Assembly (NCBI GenBank): GCA_003439945.1
Contig: QVRM01006771.1
Location: 558,001 to 622,000 of the forward strand
Reading direction: 5' to 3'
DNA: 64,000 nucleotides
Source: Dermanyssus gallinae
Lineage: Eukaryota; Arthropoda; Arachnida; Mesostigmata; Dermanyssidae
Positions 35,641 through 55,038 of the stretch are shown piece after piece. The notes below the pieces were generated by a model. The model ran no database searches. It saw nothing but the letters and a program-made list of their open reading frames with translations, and was not told where the DNA came from. The position numbers and the translations under genes are program-made. Each line of letters starts with the position of its first letter. Positions within the stretch are counted from its first letter, which is position 1.

Positions 35641-38105
35641 CCACCCCCCAGGCTCGGTATTACTTTGGCATTACATCGAAGCCGTGGGAGAGGCGTCTCT
35701 GCCGTTCTCCTTCAATCAGCTCTATCATCCCGCATGTGTACCTGCGGTTGGATAGGGGGATGCAATTTTGTAATTCTTCCTGTGAGGGTGCGTCGAGACC
35801 ATGAGGGCCTGGCTGCTCCCTACCCACTCCCCCCTCCCTCGGCTTCTCGTCTCGACCACTCTCCCGAGAGACCCGCTCAAACCTCTCCCGCCTGGCCGTT
35901 TCCTTGGCTGTCTTGAGTGTCAAAACGGCGTCGAACAAGTTCGTCGCCTCCCTCCATGCCTCCGCCGAGGTCATCATATGGGCGACCACCTCCTTGATGG
36001 GTCAGCCTCTCACAGCGGTTGGTGCTGCGTCCCGTGCTTCCCTGAGAGCATCACGCCGCAGAACAGTATGCTCTACGTTGTCCGTTTCTCCAGAGTCGCA
36101 CAGTACGCAAATATCGCTGATGGCCTACTTGATCTTTGACAGGTAGCTCTGGAACTGGCCGTGTCCGGTCAGCACCTCAGTCGTCCAGTAGGAAAGCTCC
36201 CCGTGTCGGCGGTCATACCATACCCTGAGGTCCGGTATCAGACTCTTGGTCCAGCTCCCTGTGGTCACACCGGGTCTTACCTGCGACCATTCCTCATGCC
36301 AGGCCGATATGGTGGCACTCCTGGCCCTGGTGAGATCCAGACCTTCGTCTAGATACATTTTACTTCGTTCAGCCACTAGGAGGTCCCATGGCAGCATTTT
36401 GGCTAGGACCAGGAGAGCTTCGGTCGAGACTGTTCGATACGCCCGGCTTACCCTGATTGCCAGCGTTCGTTGGGTTGACCTTGGTGCCCCCCTATTTTTC
36501 GCCGTCCGCATTGCCATGTCCCCCCAGACTGGGGCTGCGTATAGCGCCGTTGATTCGGCCACCGAGGCCAGAAGCCTTCTTTTCACCTCAGCCCACTGAC
36601 CCTAGGCATGATCCGCGCCAGGTTCAGGGAGACCCTTTGGGCTTTTTCGGCCACGTACTTAACGTGTGCCGATCCGGTCAGTCCAGTGTCTAGCATGACC
36701 CCAAGGTACTTTACCTACTTTCTGATTTATATCGGGTAGCCCGCCATCACGAGGTTAATGCCGGTCGTCCTCTTTCTGCCTATTAGGTACATCGGCTCCG
36801 TCTTGTCGGGCGCCAGTTTTGAGTGATGGGACTCCATCCACTCGGACACCATTGACAAGGCCTCATTGGCGGCGCTCTCCAGGGCTCTTTCGGTCCTGGC
36901 CGTTATCATGAGTGCAAGGTCATCGGCGTACGCCAACGTCTCCACCCCATACGGGAGACCTCGGATCTCGAGCACCCCGTCGTAAGCTATGTTCCAGAGC
37001 ACGGGTCCTAGAATCGAGCCCTGTGGGACTCCGGCAGTAACCTCGTACTCCTGCCCCCCTGCAACCAAGCCTCTGTCATCCAGGTAGGATGAAATCATTC
37101 GACGGAGGTAGAGAGAAAAGCCCTTCCTCTTCATCGCCTCCACAATTACTTTCTAATTCATTGTGTTGAAGGCATTTTTGACATCCAGGAGGATCAGAAG
37201 CACGAATCCCCTTGTTTTAGGGGTCTTCATAGTCTCCTCACCCGCCCGTTTCAGAACCTTCTTTAGAGCCCCTAATGCGGATCTGCTTTTCAGGAAACCG
37301 TACTGGGCATCTGATAGGGCGTTCTTTTCCTGAATCTCGTCGTTTAGTCTCTTGACTATAGCGTTCTCCAGGATCTTACCCATGGCGTCAATGAGGCATA
37401 TGGGCCGGTAAGCCGAAGACCCCGTCTTTCTCCCGGGTTTGGGGATCAGAACCAGGCTTGCCCTTTTCCACAGCCTCGGGAATCTCCCCTCTCTCAGAAG
37501 CTTGTTGGCAAGGTCTTGGAAGACCTTAGGCCAACTTTTGACCAGTAGCCTCGCTACCTCTGGAGGAATTTCGTCTAGGCCGGGCGCTTTACCGGTTGCA
37601 AACCGATTCCGGGCTTGTTCGACCTCCTCCAGCGTCACCTCCGGAATGTCTTCCGGGGTGACCGAGAACTCCTCGTTTTCTCTCCGCGGCTGTGCCAGAA
37701 AAAGACCGATTACAGTCTCCCGCAGCACATTTGGGGGAGTTTCGGGGAAGGTCTCCGGAGTTTGGCCATAACTATTCGGTACGGCAGGCCCCATGCGTCG
37801 CTCTCCACCGCGTATATTAGCTCTTTCTCCGCTCGGGCTTTACTTTTGGCGATGAGTCCTCGGAGTCTCGATCGAGCAGCCTTGTACTCCGTCAATTGGG
37901 ATTCAGCTCTTGCGGTCTCTCGCTCCCCGTAGAATCCCACCCGTCGTCTTCTTTGCGTTAACCAGCTGCGTGTTCTCGTGAAAACCCTATTTAGCCTAAT
38001 GCAAGTCCTGCGGGCAGCTGTGATCCCTTTGTTCCACCAGTAGTTGGGAGGGTGGCGGCTCCCGTGGTGTTGTGAGGGAGCAGCTTTCTCGCATGCTGTA
38101 GAGAG
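35640..38105 (-). mobile_element. R1-like LINE, 5'-truncated and decayed
   Basis: On the minus strand it starts inside the linker before the reverse transcriptase (NYWWNKGITAARRTCIR, about 38050), then SDAWGLPYRIV (about 37800). The reverse transcriptase follows: APGLDEIPPEV, YRPICLIDAMGKILE, LLILLDVKNAFNTMN, GVPQGSILGPVLWN and LAYADDLALMI, with the catalytic YADD intact. Then come STALYAAPVWG, LTGHGQFQSYL and a decayed CDSGETDNVEHT zinc segment (about 36090). Breaks: TAG at 37153-37155 where the family has Trp, two stops near 36725, and a frameshift near 36595. The order and motifs fit the R1/I group. The apurinic endonuclease is absent because of 5' truncation near 38105. Confidence 0.85.
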
Positions 38106-38511
38106 TATGTTAATTATTTGATATTCAGCCAGTCAATCTCCAGCCAGGAGAACCCCCTCCCCGACCCCCCGCCCCTGTATGTAAAGGTTGGTTGATACTC
38201 AAACAACTCAGGTCGGTTTTGAACCCTAACATATTTGTCATTGACATACATTTTATTATCCCGCAGATCTTGACCGAAAACTTCAGCGAGGTGCTCGCGT
38301 TTGCAGATGACGTGTCGCTACAGTTCCGAGTCACACTTTCCCAGCTGCAATTAGTCACTACGTTTGCACATGCAGAGAAAGCAAAAATATGATGTTCGAA
38401 CTGTTGTCAGCATTTGTCAATACAAAAAATAAGACTAGTTTTCTACTGTCTCAATCAGACAAGTCACAGTGCTGTGCAAATGCTATTTGAATGCCTGGTT
38501 ACCCTGTTTTG

Positions 38512-38687
38512 CCCGGTGGCGTGGTGGCACCCGTCTGCGCCTCGTGACCGGAGGAGACATATAGGTGTGCGGGTCCGAGCCCCACCGTTGCACATTTGTA
38601 TTTTCGGGGGGTCCGTCTATGAAGCAATGCAAAAAGCAGTCCCATGGACGTTAAATCTTGGCTGAGAGTCAGCCTTGAAAGGATTTT
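38512..38687 (+). mobile_element. tRNA-derived SINE, copy 1
   Basis: A 176-base insert flanked by a 13-base target duplication, TTACCCTGTTTTG (38499-38511 and 38688-38700). Its head has an A-box-like TGGCGTGGTGG (38517-38527) and a B box GGGTCCGAGCCC (38571-38582), as in tRNA genes. The body has GAAGCAATGCAAAAAGCAGT and ends GAGAGTCAGCC. Two more copies lie at 55.0-55.65 kb. Long target duplications mean it was moved by LINE machinery. Confidence 0.88.
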
Positions 38688-38834
38688 TTACCCTGTTTTG
38701 AAAATTGGCACATCAGCATCATCATCATCATCGCCATCATCATCATCATCATCGTCACCACCACCACCACCACCATCATCAATAAAAACTAAAACTAAAC
38801 GACCACCTTTCCTCCCATAGATTGATCGGCCGCA

Positions 38835-39183
38835 TTCGAATTTTGGCGCGTTTCGGTTTCGCGCCACACGATTTGAAATCGCGCGGTCGAGCTAGCGGGC
38901 AGGTGGAGAGGCGGGCGCGCGCGCTCGCGCAGCCGCGCCCGCCCGCCCGCGCTCCCACTACTAACCAACCCACCCAGCCAGGCAGCCAGCTCAGACGGAG
39001 CTGTGAGAGCGGTGCGGCGAACGAGCGCGAATGGTTGTCGCCAGTCGTCGTCAGCACGATGCTGCACGAGATGCCAGCAGTAGATCAGTCTGGGTGGCGG
39101 CCCCAACGAGAACGTTGCTGCTGCTCCTGCTGTAGCGGCCGCTGCCATCATTGTTGTTGTGGTTGTTGTCGACGTTACTGTGT
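38835..39183 (+). promoter_or_regulatory. CpG-rich region with paired E2F-like sites and a donor
   Basis: TTTGGCGC (38842-38849) and TTTCGCGC (38857-38864) both fit the E2F consensus TTTSSCGC. They are followed by an unusually CpG-rich block (38875-39020) and, at 39184, a perfect donor GTAAGT. This could be the promoter and untranslated first exon of the KAT6 gene downstream on the same strand, but no transcript links them. Confidence 0.4.
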
Positions 39184-39199
39184 GTAAGTTAATGTTGCT

Positions 39200-41350
39200 G
39201 TGACGTGTGGTGCTGTTGTTGTTGGTGCTATGTATGTGTTGTTGTTGTTGTTGTTGCTATTATGTTTGTTTGTGGATGTTATTGTTGTTAATGTTATTGT
39301 TGTTGTTGGTGCTATGTGTGTGTTGTTGTTGTTGTTGTTGCTATGTGTTTGTTAATGCTGTTATAGTTGCTATGTGTGTGTGTTCAAGTTGTTGTTGTTG
39401 TTGTTGCTGAGTGTGTTGATGTTTTTTCTGTTGGCGCCGCCGCCGCTGCCACCGCCGTTGCCGCTACCATCGCCGTCATCTTCTCATGCCGTCGAAATGT
39501 CGTCGTCGTCGGCAGCAGCAGCAGCAGCGGTGCTGATGGTGGGTTCGGCGGCGGCGGCGGCGGCGGCAGCAGTTGTGGTGACGGCGCCCGTTCGTTGAAG
39601 AAGTGAAGCTGGCTGGCTGACTGACTGACTGCAGGCGGCGCATGGGGCGGTGGTGGTGATGTGAGTGGTGGTGTTGGTGGTGGTGATGTGATGTTATGAA
39701 AATGGCGGCGTTTTGCTGATCAATCCTTCCTACCGAGCACCACCAACCGCCGTTGCCACCGCAGCCGCACCAGCAGCAGCAACAGCAACAGCAGCAGCAG
39801 AATTAGGAGGTAGACGTTGTGGAAGACGTGGACGTAGGCGTAGGTGTATTACTAATAATAGCAGCAGCAGCAGCAGCAGCAATCGTCGTCGTCGTAGTCG
39901 TAGTGGTAATAGTCGTAGTGGTAGTAGTCGTAATCATAGTAGTAGTAGTGTTTTTTTTTCAGTAGTAGTTGTAATCGTAGTAGAAGTACTCGAACATAAA
40001 GTCGTCGTAGTCGCTAGTAGATTGACTGCTCTCAACAACAGAGCAGGCCTGCGAATAAAAAGCTAACAGCTCAGCGCCGCAGTGAGTGAGTAGATATCGG
40101 CGTATCGTGGTTGTCGATTAGCAGCAGTAGCAGCAATGATAGTGGTGGAGATGGTGGTGGTGGTGTTGTTGTTGTTGGGTTGTTTTGTGACGTTTCATGC
40201 GGCAGTGAGTGACGCACGGCGGCCCGGCGGCAGCAACAACAACAACAACAACAATAACGGCCGGTTGAGGAGCATAGGGTAGGGCCTTGCACACAGACAG
40301 ACAGATAGACAGACAGACAGACAAATAGATACACAGACCAACTATCATCACCACCATCACCACCAGCAACACATCCAAGAATCACGAAACCTACGTGGTA
40401 GTTAGTGGTGGTGAATTTATTGCTGCTGTTGCTGCTGGTACTACTACGACTATTATTGCTGCTGTTGTTGGTATCGTTGTTTTTGTTATTATTATTGTTG
40501 TTGTTGATGTTGCTGTTGTTGTTACTACTGCCACCCTTGTTGCTGGCGCTGCTGCTGTCGTTGTTGTTGTTGTTGTTGCTGCTGTTGATGGTATTGTTGT
40601 TCTGGTTGATATAGCTGCTACTTATGCTGCTGCTGCTGCTGATTGTCGAATTGTCTATTGTTCGCCTGTTCAGCCATCGGCCTGTTTTATCTGTCTACAT
40701 GTCTGGCTGTCTCTGTCTGTTTGGTCAGATCGATCGACGTTTCTCCCCGGGTGTCTGAGCCGTGGCGGTTAGGCACGTAGTAACTAGCTAGCCAACTAAC
40801 TAACTAACTGACTGACTGACTGACTAACCCGTCAAGCAGCCGCCAATAACCGGACGTCCTTTCGGGTTACTTACGACAAGTGCTCTCTCACTCAGCAGTA
40901 GTAGTAGTAGTAGTAGTTCAGTTAATCACTTGTTAGCGTTGATGTTGTTGTTGTGGCGGTGGCGATGGTTGCTGTTGTTGTTGTACCATCACCTTTCCGT
41001 TGCAGTTGTTGCGGAAGTGCCATCATCTTTCCATTGTTGCGGTTGTTGTGGAAGTGCCATCATCATTCCATTGTTGTGGTTGTTGTTGTGGCTGCTGTAC
41101 CATCGTTTTGTTGTTGTGGTGGCTGTTGTTGCAAAGGTACCATCTTCATTCCGTTGTTGTGAAGGTACCATCTTCATTCCGTTGTTGTTGTAGTACCACC
41201 ATCATTCCGTTGTCGTTGTGTTGTTGCGGTCGTTGTTGTTGTTGTTGTTGTTATTGCTGTTGTTGAACAAGCAGGGGGCGCAGTACTACTGTTGGTTCTG
41301 CTGGCGCTATTGCTGCTTCCGCTGTAGGTTGTTCTCTTGAGGGCCTTCCT
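39200..41350. repeat. Two kilobases of degenerate GTT/GCT/GTC triplet repeats
   Basis: Almost continuous, imperfect trinucleotide runs: (GTT)n, (GCT)n, (GCC)n, (CAG)n, (GTA)n and (ATC)n, plus a (CAGA)n tetranucleotide patch at 40295-40325. They give long frames of single amino acids in several phases. None has gene-like structure. It is probably intronic if the upstream CpG block is the KAT6 promoter. Confidence 0.8.
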
Positions 41351-41379
41351 TCTTGTCGTCGTTGTTCAATATATACAGC

Positions 41380-41480
41380 AAAACTCCTTACTTACGTTGA
41401 ACGTAAGCGCTCTCACGTAGCGGACGCTAGCTAGATATATCGTTCGTAGAAGCAAGCGTAGAAACATGTAGGCTCGTCGC

Positions 41481-41511
<31 letters not shown>

Positions 41512-43295
41512 TATATACGTTCGCACCGCGAGTGAATTAGTGACAGTGAGTGCTGGCCAACAAGCCATGGTAGTGATGATGATGATGATAATAGTACTAA
41601 TAATGGTAATAATAATAATAGATCATAATCATGACTAAGTAGGCGAGTGTCTGTGTACGTTGCTGTTTCAACTGCTACTAATAATTATTTTAGTTATTAG
41701 TTGTTTTGCTGTTGCTGTTGATAATTTTATTATTTTTACACTTGTTTGTAGTGAGATCAACTACGCGCAGCGTGGCGCTACGGTGAAGGCCGGTGTGAAG
41801 ACGAGCACAGCTTCGTTCGCTTCGCGGCAATGAGCCCCAACATTTTGACAGTTCTGAAGCTCTGAACATAATGATGATGATGATGATGAAAATGAAGAAG
41901 GTGACTACGACAACAGCAACAACTACAACAACAACAAGATCAGCAACGGTGACAACGACGAAATGACAAATTGATGACCCCTGCCTGCCCCCGCTTATGG
42001 GTGAGTACCGATACCCAGGTCATATACGTATATTGGGCCGACGAAGTGAAGTGAGTGGTGGGGGATGCGGGAAAGAACCGGCGAAACCGCGCCGACGGCG
42101 AAGGAAGGCGGGAGCTGGCAGGTAGTCCAGCCCTGCAGAGAGAGAGAGAGAGGGGGGGGGGGGAGAGACAGAGAAGGGGGTAATGTCGGTGTGCAGGGGG
42201 GGGGGGGGGTAGCTCAATGGTTTGACCCTTCGATCAACCTCATCGTCTACCTCCTATCAATGGCTGACAGGCAGGCTGGTCGGCTGGCTGGCTGAGCACA
42301 CATACACACACGACCAGACAGACAGCCAGACAAACAGATAGACAGAAACGCGGGCCGAGAGCACCCCCGAGCCCCCGGGTCGGCCACCACCACGCTATAT
42401 ATCTACCTGCGCATGTGAAGACAGGAATATAGTTGTGGGATAGAGTAGTGTGAACATAGGAATAGAGTTGTGTGACGATAGGAATAGAGGTGTGTGAAGA
42501 TTGGAATAGAGTTGTGTGCGGCAAGTAGTGGTCCTCAGTCACGACGACTGCTACTATCGCGCCCTATCGACTTGCTCGACTACTATTATTGCTGCTTCTG
42601 CTGCTAGCACGAGACTGCTTGGATTCTCTCATGCCTAACAGGGCTTGGATTCTCTCATGCCCAAGAGGGTTTGTTTTCTAGCATGCCCCGGAAAACCAGA
42701 ACAACAACAACAGCAGCAGCAATAACAGCAGCAAAAACATGAATAGGAACCACATCAGCAGGATAGCATTAGACCACTGCTCCAACTACCGATCAGAGAT
42801 GTAGGATCCGTTGCTGCGTACGGCCGCTTTCTGCGCGGCTCGGCTACGTCGTGTTTGTTCAGCATGCTTTGGGCTACCGATCCTCTTGCTTAGTTGCCTT
42901 GCTTGCTGTAGTTGTCCGGTCAGCCTGAACAAACGAGCCTCACACTCACTAAATTCATTGTTATTAGTATAAGTATTACTATTATGATCATGATGATGAT
43001 GATAGTGATGCTTTTTGTACAGCGGTAATATTATTATTATTGCTATTTTTTTTATCATATTATCGTTACTCATCGTGCTAACCACAAACCACACCCAGTA
43101 ACTAGCATATCCAACTATGCGTGGTTATTTTTGCTTTTTTACTTTGAATATTCATATTTAAGCATGCTAAATTAATTCGTTCGTTAAATCAGTAGTAATT
43201 TGACCGCTCCTACATTGAAGCGTACAACGTTGCGGATGTGCGTGTATATATGTACACATATAAACATACGATTGTAACACCGAATTTGAAATACG

Positions 43296-43342
<47 letters not shown>

Positions 43343-43480
43343 TGTCGAAAGAGTCGAATATCCGTCTACCGTTGTTCGTTACGCATCTAACATGCGACAC
43401 CAAAATATAATATTTGTGCGGTCGACATTGCTGCGTTGCCTGTAATGTCATGTCGTATCGTGTCGTGCGCGATTGTTGCT
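41380..43480. other. Probable intron with one GC-rich exon-like island
   Basis: Mostly simple repeats: TA at 41482-41512, (ATG)n at 41575-41590 and 41869-41890, poly-G at 42150-42162 and 42197-42209. At 41751 a good acceptor (ACACTTGTTTGTAG) precedes 80 bases that read EINYAQRGATVKAG... to a TGA in one frame. It could be an alternative exon, but I do not recognise it. A (TA)n tract lies at 43298-43340. Confidence 0.4.
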
Positions 43481-43505
43481 GCAGGAGGTCGCCCGTCGGT
43501 GTTGA

Positions 43506-49235
<5,730 letters not shown>

Positions 49236-50045
49236 AACCAGTGACACAGTAGTTAAACATACCTGGGCAATTTAATGCACTTTGGTTGGCCCGGCGAACA
49301 TCTCTAGAAGATTATAGGAGGGGGTCCTCATTAACAGCGGCTTGTCTCATCTTCATCGTCATCGATCAAAATAGCAACAACCATGGGACAGGAAATTACC
49401 TTCATCGTTCTTAGGACGCGTATATATATATATATACATGTATATATCAGTTGTATGCTTGTGTGTCCATAAATTTCCCTACTGAGTTGATATAAACTAG
49501 TTGCAAATATACTGATAAACCGGACAACAAGGACAAAACCATAGCAATTGTTTAAGTAGTCGTGTTGTAACGATCATCGACAAACTGTAAATAACTAGTA
49601 TTAGTCATATATGTGTGTACATATATTTATGTATATGTCTGTGTGTGCGAGTAATCTATGTACGAATGTGTGTATCGCACGCGATTGCTTCTGCTGTATT
49701 TTAGTCCGAAACATGCGATCTTATAAGTATGTATCGCTTAGTTCCAAATAATAGCATAACAGCAAATATGCGGTAGGTCTTATATGATGCTTGTTGTTTC
49801 ATTGTAGAGATGCCTATCACACTAGTTAGATACGTAGGCAATTAACAGAAATTCACTAAATCAGTCTATGGATAAATTAATCACTTTTCTAATACAAAAG
49901 TCGCAACTTGTCGTGGCAGTTAGCTATGAATGAAAATCGGTTTCACTTTTCTTCGTTGTAAAATTAGTTATCCACGAAAGCGTTATCGAGTGGCAGGAAA
50001 AGGCATCACAGACTTCATACGTGGTGCGAATACTGCATGTCTTCA

Positions 50046-50051
50046 AATAAA
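50046..50051 (+). terminator. Candidate polyadenylation signal of KAT6
   Basis: AATAAA about 810 bases after the stop codon at 49233-49235. The intervening sequence is AT-rich and non-coding, as a 3' UTR would be. Another AATAAA lies at 51331-51336, so the end is uncertain. Confidence 0.4.
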
Positions 50052-50059
50052 TGACTTCA

Positions 50060-53000
50060 CACACACTCGTATATATACGCGTATATATACTACACAGACT
50101 ATATATATATACTCGTGCAATACGACAGTCTCGAGAAGAAGAAGAAAGCTATTGTTCGTTGTCCTGTTGAGAGATGACCAAAGTTCACGATTACGTTAGT
50201 CTTGTCATGTATATTATACGAAGAAGGGTATGTAGAAATAACTACCGAGCAATATATGTACAATGCAATTATCGATTGGCATCTGCATACAGGCTTACTT
50301 TTATTGTATTATTGTTTCAATTTCTATTATTTAACTTTATATATATATATATATATATATTCCTGTAACGCACTACCCTTGAGCAGAAAATACAACAAGT
50401 AGTGATTCGTGTGGTGACCTACTAGTGTGCACTCTCGCGTCCCATGGTGATGACAAAAGTGACGATTGTTGGTTGCGTGTTGGACAACGTCATTCGTCGA
50501 GCCGATCATGCAAATTGAAAGTGCTAGTTAGAAGCTGATATAAGTTTGGCAGCCAGTCCTTCTGTCTTTTCTTTCGAGAACAACTTTGTCGGTATCGCTA
50601 TATCCACCACATTGCTATTGATGTCACACTGCGACACATTTATGAGTTTGTTGCCACTTAAGACGTCCTTCTGGGCTGGCATCGGACTTCTCCAGTATGT
50701 ATATGTGTATAAACATACTGATTGTGTACCATTCACTTTATCGTTGAATCATTCGCGCTGTTATGTTTCGACCATATTGTAAGTATATATATATATATAT
50801 TTAACTTCACTGAAAAAAGTACTGCTCTAAAATCATATGTAATGCCTGTTGGTAGACCGACACTTGGTAACCTATATGTTTTCGATGCTATTAAGCGACA
50901 ACACATTACAATCAATGCTTTCTTGCTATACACCATCTAAGAGCGATAGCTGCATATCGCGCGAAACGAAGCAATCCATTAATGATGTTTGTGGGTGCCT
51001 GCTCTTATGTAGTGCTTAGATCTATATGTTACCCTCCAGCATCGAATCGTCGACTTGATTTGATAGGTGAAGTATGACAGTGCATATATATATATGTATG
51101 GGTGTATGTGTGTAACATGCATGTATGTCTGTGTGTGTACGTGAGTCTGTGTGTAAACACGAAGAGAATTAGCACCACTGTCCGGTACTATTTATTATCA
51201 GCGGACGACCGTGTGGACGCAATTTCGCGCAATAGTTCGCTATGGCAACCCAGTTTGCAATCCATTTGCCTGGCCGGCAAAACGGTAACACCAACAGCCA
51301 TCTCTACCGGATCTATGCGTGTGTACATACAATAAAAGCAAATATCTGATACAAGTAGATTTTAATGCATAAAATTAGTAATATTATTAATATAACAATG
51401 ATTATTGAAAAACTGAGCATTGTTATAAATATTATTCGTCTTATTATTATTATTCTATCAAGACCACTGTTATTATTGTATGAGCAATTATTTCAGCACG
51501 GCGCTGGAATAAATTTGATTGATTGGAAAACGTACACAGATGTGGTTACTCTTGGTGATTTTGTCGTAGTTGAGTGGTATCTAGTGGTACGTCATGTCTA
51601 CATTAGTACACGCGGTGTTGTTTTCGTGGATGTGGTAGTAACAAACTTTTTAAGGTCTAACTTTTTTTCTACCTACCGCTTGACTCGAGGTTAACCGCAC
51701 GGTTAAGGACGGCTTGCCTGAGGCTGGGATAGTTTAAAAGCAAAACAGGGCTTCCGCACTCTTGAACGTGACTGAAACTTTTTTCCAGAGGGGTGTTGTT
51801 TTACTCCCACTTTATAATTAATGACTATCATGGTATGCTACTTAGTTATTCAATCGACGTCAGCATACAGGGGCGAGTTTGCATGTCTTTGTCACTTACT
51901 GGCTACACTCAGAATATCTGTATGCATAATCACAATTAAAAAACACCAGATAAAACATTTAGAAACGAATTCTGCTAAAGTTTTGTGGTTTGTGTGCATA
52001 ATGGGTGCTCCCGTTGTCTTGCGCTTTCCCACACTTTCAGGGGTTACCTGTTCACTCGGGCTTATTTGTAATGCTTACTAGCATTTCATATTATTAAGTA
52101 AGGGATGTTTGTGTGAAAAGCAAATTTTAATTTTACAAACCGTATAACGTGAAGAAATTTACAAACTTTGTAAATGTACACATGATGCAATCAGACGACG
52201 TGTCAGAGCTTAGAAAAAAGTCACGTAGAAATCGACGGGAACCAGTGCGCAAAAACCTACAGCGGAACATTAAAGGGGCTATTTGGGGAGGTACATGAAA
52301 ACCGGATAAAAAACGAAGACAATTATTACGACCAGTGGCGTTACGCTGAAGGGCAGCTTTTGTGCGATTGCCAAACGCGTGGGAATAGCGCAACATTGAG
52401 GCAAAAATACAAGGTGAGATGCGTAAAAGGCGATAAACATACATCGTTCATGTTATTAGTCTGATTAAACGGATAAACGGCACTCGAGGGAGGCAAACTC
52501 AAACGGCGTTAGACCTGGGTGGAATCCCTTCAAGGACAGAATAAGCATTTTAAATAAATTTGTTATTAAATCTAAACATTTTTTGGTGTGCAGAAATTTT
52601 CAGAAACTGAGAAAAAGAAAACGTTTTCAATTTTGATCTAATACGTAAAGCCTTATATAACCTTATATAAACACAATAGCTGGGATTACCTGGTGGTTTA
52701 TGGCGAGCATAGACGAGACGCAATCTCTCTCTAACTGACAGGCAGTACGAACTTAATATGGAAAGGTGCTGAAAAAAAAAAACAAAATGTCGAAAAATAA
52801 AAACAGACTACAAAACTGTGTTTTGTGATTCGATTGGTTAAAAAGTGTTTTCAGTTGCTGCCGAGGCAGACAACAAATATGTCCTTGTTATAGAAACAAT
52901 TACGCTTCGAGTTCCTTTGCAGGTTGGGTAGTGCAAGGATTCGGTGGCCCTACATTGTATGGCGTGAGTGCTAGTGCACAACATCAAGTCTAAGATCAAT

Positions 53001-54590
53001 CTTGGGGAACTTGGCGTAAACTCGTGTCCTGGAAGTGCATTCTCCTCCAAAGTCCGTACTACTGCGCGGACGATCTAGCACTGGTGCTTGTACCCAGATG
53101 TTCAATTACAGACCGCAGGTACTGTCGATTCCGATGGAACTGATTTAGTTATTAAGTTATCTGCATTGATAACTGATACAGCCCCGTTTTATATTAATAT
53201 GCGGTGTTATTGATACGAAACGGAGTATTTGAGAAACCCTATAATCTTCTAGAAGACAACGGATTTGGCTTCGGAGAGAAGCGTAATATTGCATCATAAC
53301 GAACGAGTTCTGCCATATACAACATGCTGTAACTAAGACGGGCAAAGGCACAATAATCAGACTGATGTGCTGTGCTATGAGGAAGTTAATGACTATACAG
53401 GGCCTCTCAGAATTCGTCCAACAAACTTTGGAATCTAGTAAAACTTGGCGATTTTTTTTCCAATGAAACAAGGGGACGATCCTCCAGGGAGATGCCTAGA
53501 ATACTTCACATAGGCGCAGAGTAACAACGGATGCCTATCGGTTTACTTACGAAGAGTAGGAAGGACATCGAGCTGCACGTGGTAGTTATGCGCAATAGAT
53601 GGGAATTATGACCAGGATGTGAATGTAATTGCAATTACGAGCCAGGAAGGTTGAGGTGGAGGTCGTTTTATCCTAAAATCGAGTAAATCGCGCCGATTGG
53701 TTTGCAAATCATTTTAAATGCGCTCTTTCCCAATTTGAAGGGGCAGCACTACCTACACAAGAACGAGCTGCAAACATAATATAGGACGGGTTTCTAAGAC
53801 GCAACTAAAAGTACAGACATACTCGCAAGATTGTGCGCAGCAAATACAATGGGTAGAAAACAAACCATTGGTAAGTGATTATCTGATTGAACTATCTCCG
53901 ACATGCATAAAATATTTTTAAAAAATCTGGGCTTTATTAAATAATGCCTGAGATAGTAAGGTATTGTATGTTGAAACACCACGATGTGTTTGTTCTTTTT
54001 TACAGTGTGTCCTGAGCGAATTATGAAGGGGCTATGTAGTGTCCACCACGCAAAACGACAAATAACTCGTTTATCCTCATGCCTTCTTAAATGTCACAGA
54101 TTGCCCGCGCATCCAGTGACTTCCCGCGTTTTTTTTTTTTTAGTACTGGGGTGGCGGCATGTCTTTAGCTGGCTTCGCCATTGCCGCCAACCAAACGCTG
54201 TCTATGCCGGCGCTGCATAACGGCCGCTTCTATACTACAGGCTATTTCTACCAGAGTCACAGAAAGCTAGACTATTACTGCACTCCACACTTTTATTATA
54301 CCACAGGGTTTTCTTAGTGTAGTATATAGGATCCAATGTCTGACAATCCGTTTGAACGTCAGAAATGCTTCGAATAGATGAATTTTAATGCGATCGATTT
54401 GCCTGCAATTTTTTGCATAATTTCCTCTGTGCATTAAAACAATACGGTCGCATAGTTCGTAAAGCTGACAGCCTGTGTACGCAGTACTGGACCATCCAAT
54501 ATATATATGATCTTTTATTTTATATCTTGCGCCGTGTTTTCTAAATCATATATTAGTTGTACGTAGTTTATTGACCAAATAGTAGGCATT
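50060..54590. other. Long anonymous stretch
   Basis: No gene supported. It holds TA runs (50339-50360, 50785-50800), a run of T (54128-54140) and AT-rich sequence. Between 52150 and 52440 both strands are open for about 100 codons, without recognisable content. It may include very old transposon sequence. Confidence 0.45.
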
Positions 54591-54598
54591 ATATTTTG

Positions 54599-55030
54599 TT
54601 ATATTATACGGTTTTCAGAAACCGGATTGGAGCAGTCAAGTAAATTATATGTTGTGCACTGATGACCGTAATGTTGACAAGTACATGATTCGTCATCTTC
54701 AGGTCGGACACAATATTCATGGTGAAACCCATGCACAGCGAATCGAAGAGCAAGATGACGATTTTCTACATTTGGATTCTTCCACATGGCCGAGGTGAGG
54801 GCAGGCGTCACAAAGAAAGCTGGAACGACATCGGGCAGCTTTGCCTCCCGATTCTGAATTTGCTGATTAAACGCTTCACTGCGAGGCAGGTTGCAAAGTT
54901 TCTGCGAAGGGAGGTGTTCCAGCCGCCAGATATAAAAGTCGGTTGTGGCTTGTTCTGTGGACGCCCAGGGTGCGTTTGAGAAATGCAGCTTTGAGCCTAT
55001 CAAGAGCAGTTTCTCTAAGCTTAGGTACAA
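54599..55030 (-). other. Unrecognised open frame
   Basis: A frame open on the minus strand from an ATG at 55216, through the SINE, down to 54599 (205 codons). The part outside the SINE (about 55030-54599) is protein-like: KLHFSNAPWAST, FYIWRLEHLPSQKL and a Cys/His-rich end with CTCQHYGHQC. I do not recognise it. The run through the SINE suggests that the frame as a whole is accidental, but the 430-base part may be a remnant of something. Confidence 0.25.
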
Positions 55031-55038
55031 TATCAAAT

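Noticed and set aside
39207..40614. Poly-Leu, poly-Val and poly-Cys frames in the triplet region
   Set aside because: They are single-residue translations of GTT/GCT/TGT repeats in several frames at once, with no start, splice or domain evidence.
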